Positions 58,867 to 64,000 of a DNA stretch of 64,000 nucleotides are shown here, in pieces. Every line of letters starts with the position of its first letter. Position 1 is the stretch's first letter. Where the stretch lies: assembly GCA_028095005.1 (NCBI GenBank), contig CM051459.1, forward strand, positions 120,997,431 through 121,061,430, read 5' to 3'. This DNA comes from Rhynchospora pubera (Eukaryota; Streptophyta; Magnoliopsida; Poales; Cyperaceae). The position numbers were made by a program, and so were the translations under genes. The notes under the pieces were generated by a model. That model was not told the DNA's origin, did not search any database, and saw only the letters and a program-made list of their open reading frames with translations.

Positions 58867-59446
58867 ACAGTGATTTGGGGACAAATTGAAGAAATTGATC
58901 TCTCAGTATAGAGGAAAAACCAAAAGAGAGAGGGATATAGAGGGGGAGGAAAGAGATAAAATTGTACCGGAAAGGTCTGCTACGTACCTTCGATTTAGGC
59001 GAAAACCCAAGGTTGCGAAATCGAGGTGAGGCGAGAGGCGACAGGCGAGAGACGAGAGGTGAGTTGAGGTGGAAACCCTAGATAGCGAAATCGAGTAATC
59101 GACGATGAAGGCAAGAGGCCAGTTAGGGCTAGTAGAAACTCAGGCGAAATCGTTGCTCCAGGAGAGATTTTTGGTAGACATGGAGAGAAGAGAGGGAAAA
59201 GAGGGATTTAGAGTTGTCTGTTCCGTCTGAGTTGAGAGAGAGAGAGAGAGAGCAAGTTAAGAGACAGCGCTGGACCAAAATAAAAAGAGGAGCACGCAAA
59301 CTTTTCTCATCTCGCGACCTCATCAGCGCGAATCTGAAGTCAGATCCAACGGATCACGATCGCAGTGCACAATAGGCCCAATACATCACAGTGCACCATA
59401 ACATTTCTCTATATATATATATATATATATATGGATTGATAAAATA

Positions 59447-59484
59447 CACTCTGGTGTATGGATCGTCTCCCGTACACCAGAGTG
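59447..59484. repeat. Perfect 12-bp inverted repeat
   Basis: CACTCTGGTGTA at 59447-59458 and its inverse at 59473-59484, with a 14-bp loop, just outside the foldback unit at 59494. Confidence 0.9.
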
Positions 59485-59493
59485 GTTTATGAA

Positions 59494-59765
59494 ATCCAAA
59501 AATCAAACAGTCGATCCGAACCATTCAAGTTATTCTCCATATTGAAAAACTCTCGGAGACCAAATTTTACCATTTTTCGAATTTTTTTGCTATATATTAT
59601 GATATTTTCAAAAAACACTACAATTGGAGTATTTCAAGCCCTCCAATTTGAAAATATCATAATATATAGCAAAAAAATTCGAAAAAATATAAAATTTGGT
59701 CTCCGAGAGTTTTTCAATATAGAGAACAAGTTGAACGGTTCGGATCGACCGTTTGATTTTTGGAT
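59494..59765. mobile_element. Foldback MITE, 272 bp
   Basis: Arms of about 115 bp (atccaaaaatcaaac.. ctcggagaccaaatttta..) are near-perfect inverses around a short spacer with cactacaattggag. Related interiors occur at 47150-47400, 59764-60170 and 60171-60345. Confidence 0.85.
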
Positions 59766-60170
59766 GCTATAGTGCATCGCGATGTATTGAAGCTTTTATA
59801 CATTGCGATCATTATCCGTCAACCGTTTTATAAATTGACAAATCTAATTAAACTAATCCAATCTACATATTGAAATCTCATTATAAACCAAATTTTATAT
59901 ATTTTTTTAATTTTTTACTATTTTTTTCGAATTTTCTAAAATTTTCCTTTTTTGGAAACCAATTAATAATAAAGAAATTCTAAAAATGATAGGTTTTAAA
60001 AAAAATCGAAAAAAATAGTAAAACATTTTTTTAAAAATATAAAATTTGATTGGTAATGAGATTTCAATATATAGATTGAATTTGTTTAGTTAGATTTTCA
60101 ATTTGTAAAACTATCGACAAATATGGTCGCGATGTACAAAAGCCTTAATACATTGCTAAAATGCTATGCA
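59764..60170. mobile_element. Foldback MITE, about 407 bp, adjacent to the previous one
   Basis: Inverted halves run from gatgctatagtgcatcgcga to cattgctaaaatgctatgca. Internal phrases accaaattttatat and ttgaaatctcatta are mirrored. Confidence 0.78.
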
Positions 60171-60345
60171 TAGCACGGATGGTCTTCGTGCTACGGATTC
60201 GTTTTTGCATTTCATGCTTCAAACAACTGATCCAAACCGTTCATTATCTTCTACATATTGAAATCTTATTAGAAATCAAATTTTACAATTTTTTTATTTT
60301 TTTTTACTATTTTTCTCAGATTTTTTAAAATCACTTTTATTTAAG
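60171..60345. mobile_element. Truncated third member of the foldback cluster
   Basis: Only a left half is visible (gatccaaaccgttcatta, then gaaatcaaattttacaa), ending near ttttaaaatcac without an inverse arm. Confidence 0.5.
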
Positions 60346-63300
60346 GGTCAAGAATTTATTATACGATGAAAGTCTTACGTTTCCTCTTATTTTCCATGGA
60401 CTCCTTTCACCTGGATCGTACGTTACAGGATGTCAGGACTCAGGATGATGACTTGGTGGGGTCGGAGTTAGGTTAGATTTAAATCATGAATTATATGATT
60501 ATGAATTATGCCTGATTGTGACACTTATGAATGGATTGACTTAGACTGTTACAGTTGCACACCGTTACAACCTTACATGAGTGAAGCAATTTCTCCATTC
60601 CTATATGATTTTTTTTTTAAAAAAATAGATTTCAGGTCCAGGCAAGCTGGTCCAGCCATGACTCTATGACAACTGTTCATTCTGACTGAAATAATTGTGA
60701 AAAAATATGTTTTGGAATTTTGAAATTTGTAAAATATGCTCAATATAAAAAATAATTATAGAAATTATTTTCGCATCTGAAATTTTATAAATTGAGTTCT
60801 GTAAGGAAATACTGTAGTCTGTAGGATAGAATAATTCTTTGCAAGGACTATACAGTATTTCCTTGGCTATGCTGTGGCCAGATAAGTTATTTCTTTACTT
60901 TTTTTTTGTTTTCTCAATTTTCCAAAAAGAATATAATAATTGAATTGCGCAAGTTGATCGTTGACCGTTTCTAGTATAAAGCACAGACAACAAATGTAAA
61001 TGGTTAGCATCAAATTTCATGAGGTCTTCAGTATGACTGTCAAGGGTCAATGTATTCAATAGTAGTCAACAAATTTGAATCAATTTGAAATTTATAGACT
61101 GTAAAACATTGTCGATATCATCTAATATGAATTTGATAATTAATCTAAATGTCAATGTGTATCTTTTGATATTAGCATATTTTAGGTCAAATGTACATTG
61201 CATTTGAATATTTTAACAAATATATACTACATAGTTTTTATATTTAACAAAACAATATAAACCAAATTTTACAGTACACCATTTTGATGATTCATACCAA
61301 TTGTTTATTTCAAATACGGATATGAAGATAATTTGTGTGGTTTGGTTCGATCATTGAATACTAAAAACAAGATTTAGATGGATCAGTGCTATGCATATAT
61401 AGTAGTAATAAAGGTACGAACATCCTGGATATTTTTTAATTGTGCAAATAACTATCATGTCAGTTTAAGCAAATATGATGCATCATAGGTTTTACATACG
61501 AAATTAAGCCGTGATATTACTTGTATTAGTGTTTGTCATATCGATGTGTATATTTTGGTTAGCTTTAAAATAAGTGTAATGGTCAAAAATTTGTGAGAAG
61601 TTGAATATCAAAATTTGAAGAAAAATATTCAAACTTATGTAAACCCAATAAAACAACAGAAATAGTGGCAATGTAAAAGGACCTGTTTGGGCGGCGGTCT
61701 AAGTTTCAAAATTCCGTGAAAGGTAAAAAGTGTAAAACTTTTCTTCTTGGGCTTGTAACTACGCACGAAACCCAAAAAAATAAAAATAATATTACAATAT
61801 TCATGAATTTGGAAAATATTACACTAATAATCAAAATTATATCAATAGTTTCACAATATTGTTTTTTTAATGAACAAGACCAGTATCGTTCTTCGAAAGA
61901 ATGATACTACAATTTTGAGTAATATTATTGGGTCTATTGATATCTACCCAATGATTTTAAATTAAAAGCTTGAGACCAACTAAATTCATATTGTATAATC
62001 CCCTGTTAAACTAGATATTAGTTAGATATTTAGGTATTTAGATGTATTTTTTTTCTATATCAAATATGTATTTTTTTATGTTATATATAGTCTATATTGT
62101 GTTATGTACTAGTACGTTATATTTTAAGCTATGTTTCACTTTTTTTATGTATTTTGGTTCTTTTTTCCATTTTTATGTTCTACTGACTAAGTCAAATGAT
62201 AAAATAAAATTTGATTGTTTGAACCATTTTAATCTCGATTTGAGACGAAGCGATCAACAAAATAAATTTTTATTTCATTATAAAAACGAAACAGTCAATG
62301 AATCAATTTTTGTTTCGTTGTATAAACGAAATGGTTAACAAAACTGATAACTTTTGTGATCGTTTCTACCGTTAAATAGCCCTAACAATGGGTGGGTTGT
62401 TGGTCTAGTGTATCTCTGATTCAAAAAGGAAAAAAATAAAAAAGGACAAAGCCTCTTCAAGACAGAGACTAAATATATCAATATATGTCTATGCATAGCA
62501 TATTTCCTTTATTTAATTATTTTTTCTTCTTTCCATTCATTTATGTTGTTGTATCCTTTAGGCTTTAGGCTATGCTCCACATAGGAATCCTGGGCAAAGG
62601 AAAGAAAGAGAAGCAAAGGAAGATGAATGAAGTATATGAAAATGAATATTATGGAATTCCTTGCTTCATATTTAAAAAATCATATGCTGAAGTTATACTT
62701 GTAACCTTCTGAAAGGACAATGCTGTCTTTTTTATCTTAATTTTAACAGAACTATTAATTTTGTGGGCTCCAGTGTCAGAGAATACAAAGTTGAGCGTAT
62801 TTTAGGTAGGACGTTATAGTTTCTAGTATTTCTTCATTACACTCCAAAATTGGGGTAACCTATTTTCTACTTAATTCAGTTTTTAAGGAACTCGTGTTTG
62901 CTTCTGTTTTCATTGTTTAATCCAGTAACAACAAATGGAGCAAAATAATATGCTTACAAGCTCTTTCCTTCGCTCCCATTCAACCCTTAAGGAGCAAAAT
63001 AAGGAACTCGTCTTCCAATGTCTGATCTTAGGTTCATTCTTTCAAGGCACGGTCTTGCGATAACATATTTAAAATTCTAAAAAAATTAATAACCTAACAA
63101 AAATTCTCAATTAACTAAATAACATAATTAAATTTTTCGGGGTTTTATGTACGAAATGGTGCGGTCCCTGCCTCCCTGGAGGTATGAGTCTGATTTGCAT
63201 TCGTAGGCTCGTTGCCGGACAACAAAGGGAGCCCGTGCAACCTAGTTCCACCTTACATTAGCAATGGGTTTGGTTTTTGTTTGGTGGTGTACAAACTACG

Positions 63301-64000
63301 AAGTACAACCTAGTTCCACCTTACATTATTCCAAGTACAGACTGTACACCATAAAAAAAGAGAATTGAAGTAAGTTCTAATTTAACACAGAAGGAGACGA
63401 GAGAAAAAAAATTTGGGATTACTTAATTCAAAATGTTTTTAATACTTTTAGACCTCGATAATTTCTTGTTGAATCATAAAAAGCTAATGTTTTTAATGCG
63501 TTTAGTCCCATCGTGAATATATTTTTTGAAATTTTTTTTAAAAAATAAATATGTTTGGGAACAACTAAATGTCATTTTTGACATTGTGGACTAAGACGTA
63601 CCCATGAAGAAAAAGTAGATTAAAATAATATTGTTGGAGCAAAAAGGCAAGGTTGACCCAAATTTATAGTTGGACGGTTGGACCTGATATATAATATTAT
63701 TGAAAGTAATTTTAATCCAAATTATAACTTAGATTTTATAATATTCAAAAATAATATTGATTTATAATGTGCAATAAATTGTAATTTTAATCCTATCAAA
63801 GAGTATTCTTAAACATTCATCCAAAAAGTTTGCTTCAACTTTTAAAATTTTAAAATTCGAAATTTGAAAATTCAATATTTTTTAAAAATTGAAAATTTTG
63901 AATTTGAAAGCTCAAAATTAAAAATTTTTTAAAATCCAAAATTCGAAAATTGAAAATTTATCAATCTGAAATTTCAAAATTTAATTCATGTCAATAAATT
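60346..64000. other. AT-rich region, no gene seen
   Basis: A direct repeat (caacctagttccaccttaca) occurs at 63239 and 63306. The last 180 bp are mirrored A/T words (aaattttgaatttgaaa). The segment 62395-62425 resembles a tRNA A-box region but has no B-box at the right distance. The open frame at 62042-62338 is low-complexity. Confidence 0.4.

Larger units (their letters stand above)
57534..59409. mobile_element. Long-TIR Mutator-like element (1,876 bp) carrying a FAR1 fragment
   Basis: The two arms, 57534-57944 and 58999-59409, are 411 bp each and near-perfect inverses (ends GAGAAATGTTATGGTGCAC). Only scattered substitutions and a (CT)n length difference separate them. Both sides insert into (TA)n, so the target duplication cannot be read. 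Long TIRs and a FAR1/MULE-type gene inside fit the Mutator superfamily. Confidence 0.9.

Noticed and set aside
62395..62430. tggtctagtg phrase resembling a tRNA A-box
   Set aside because: No matching B-box or acceptor stem; too short to support a tRNA or SINE call.

Overview
This is nuclear DNA of a flowering plant, most likely a eudicot. The DNA is AT-rich with small AT-rich introns and GT-AG splice sites. It carries plant-specific families (STIG1-type secreted protein, WSD1-type wax synthase, plant bHLH factor, FAR1 fragment, DUF4216 and Transposase_24 proteins) and dense DNA-transposon and LTR-retrotransposon debris. I cannot name the species. All exon models below are read by eye from splice signals and reading frame.

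Layout. 0.5-8.2 kb: two CACTA-transposon-type genes point away from each other (Transposase_24 type on minus, DUF4216 type on plus), with a 320-bp tandem repeat array between them. 8.2-16.2 kb: non-coding, probably old retroelement or CACTA remains, ending in a CACTA-like terminus. 17.4-18.5 kb: two MITEs, one a CACTA-ended foldback. 18.7-19.2 kb: an intact STIG1-like gene. 20.0-20.8 kb: the 5' end of an unidentified minus-strand gene with a housekeeping-type promoter. 21-30 kb: a long-TIR element, a hAT nested in a hAT, and Harbinger-type MITEs. 30.1-31.9 kb: a solo copia LTR. 33.5-36.8 kb: an intact six-exon WSD1-like gene. 38.2-43.8 kb: a full-length but dead copia element in minus orientation, with a striking array of short palindromes where gag should be. 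44.4-48.7 kb: a MITE family with three members, one split by a Harbinger-like element, plus a Mutator-like element with its own nested MITE. 51.5-54.2 kb: a minus-strand bHLH gene broken by a very young non-autonomous LTR element in exon 1 and by an in-frame stop in exon 2. 57.5-59.4 kb: a long-TIR MULE carrying a truncated FAR1 gene. 59.4-60.3 kb: a cluster of foldback MITEs. The rest to 64 kb is AT-rich and I see no gene in it.

The genes are unrelated in function and do not form a pathway. STIG1-like would act in the apoplast of reproductive or other tissues, and WSD1-like in wax ester or triacylglycerol synthesis at the ER. The bHLH would have been a nuclear regulator but is probably non-functional in this haplotype. 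The most informative signals are the transposon insertions that can be dated or proven by target duplications and empty sites, and the covarying hairpin array in the copia leader.
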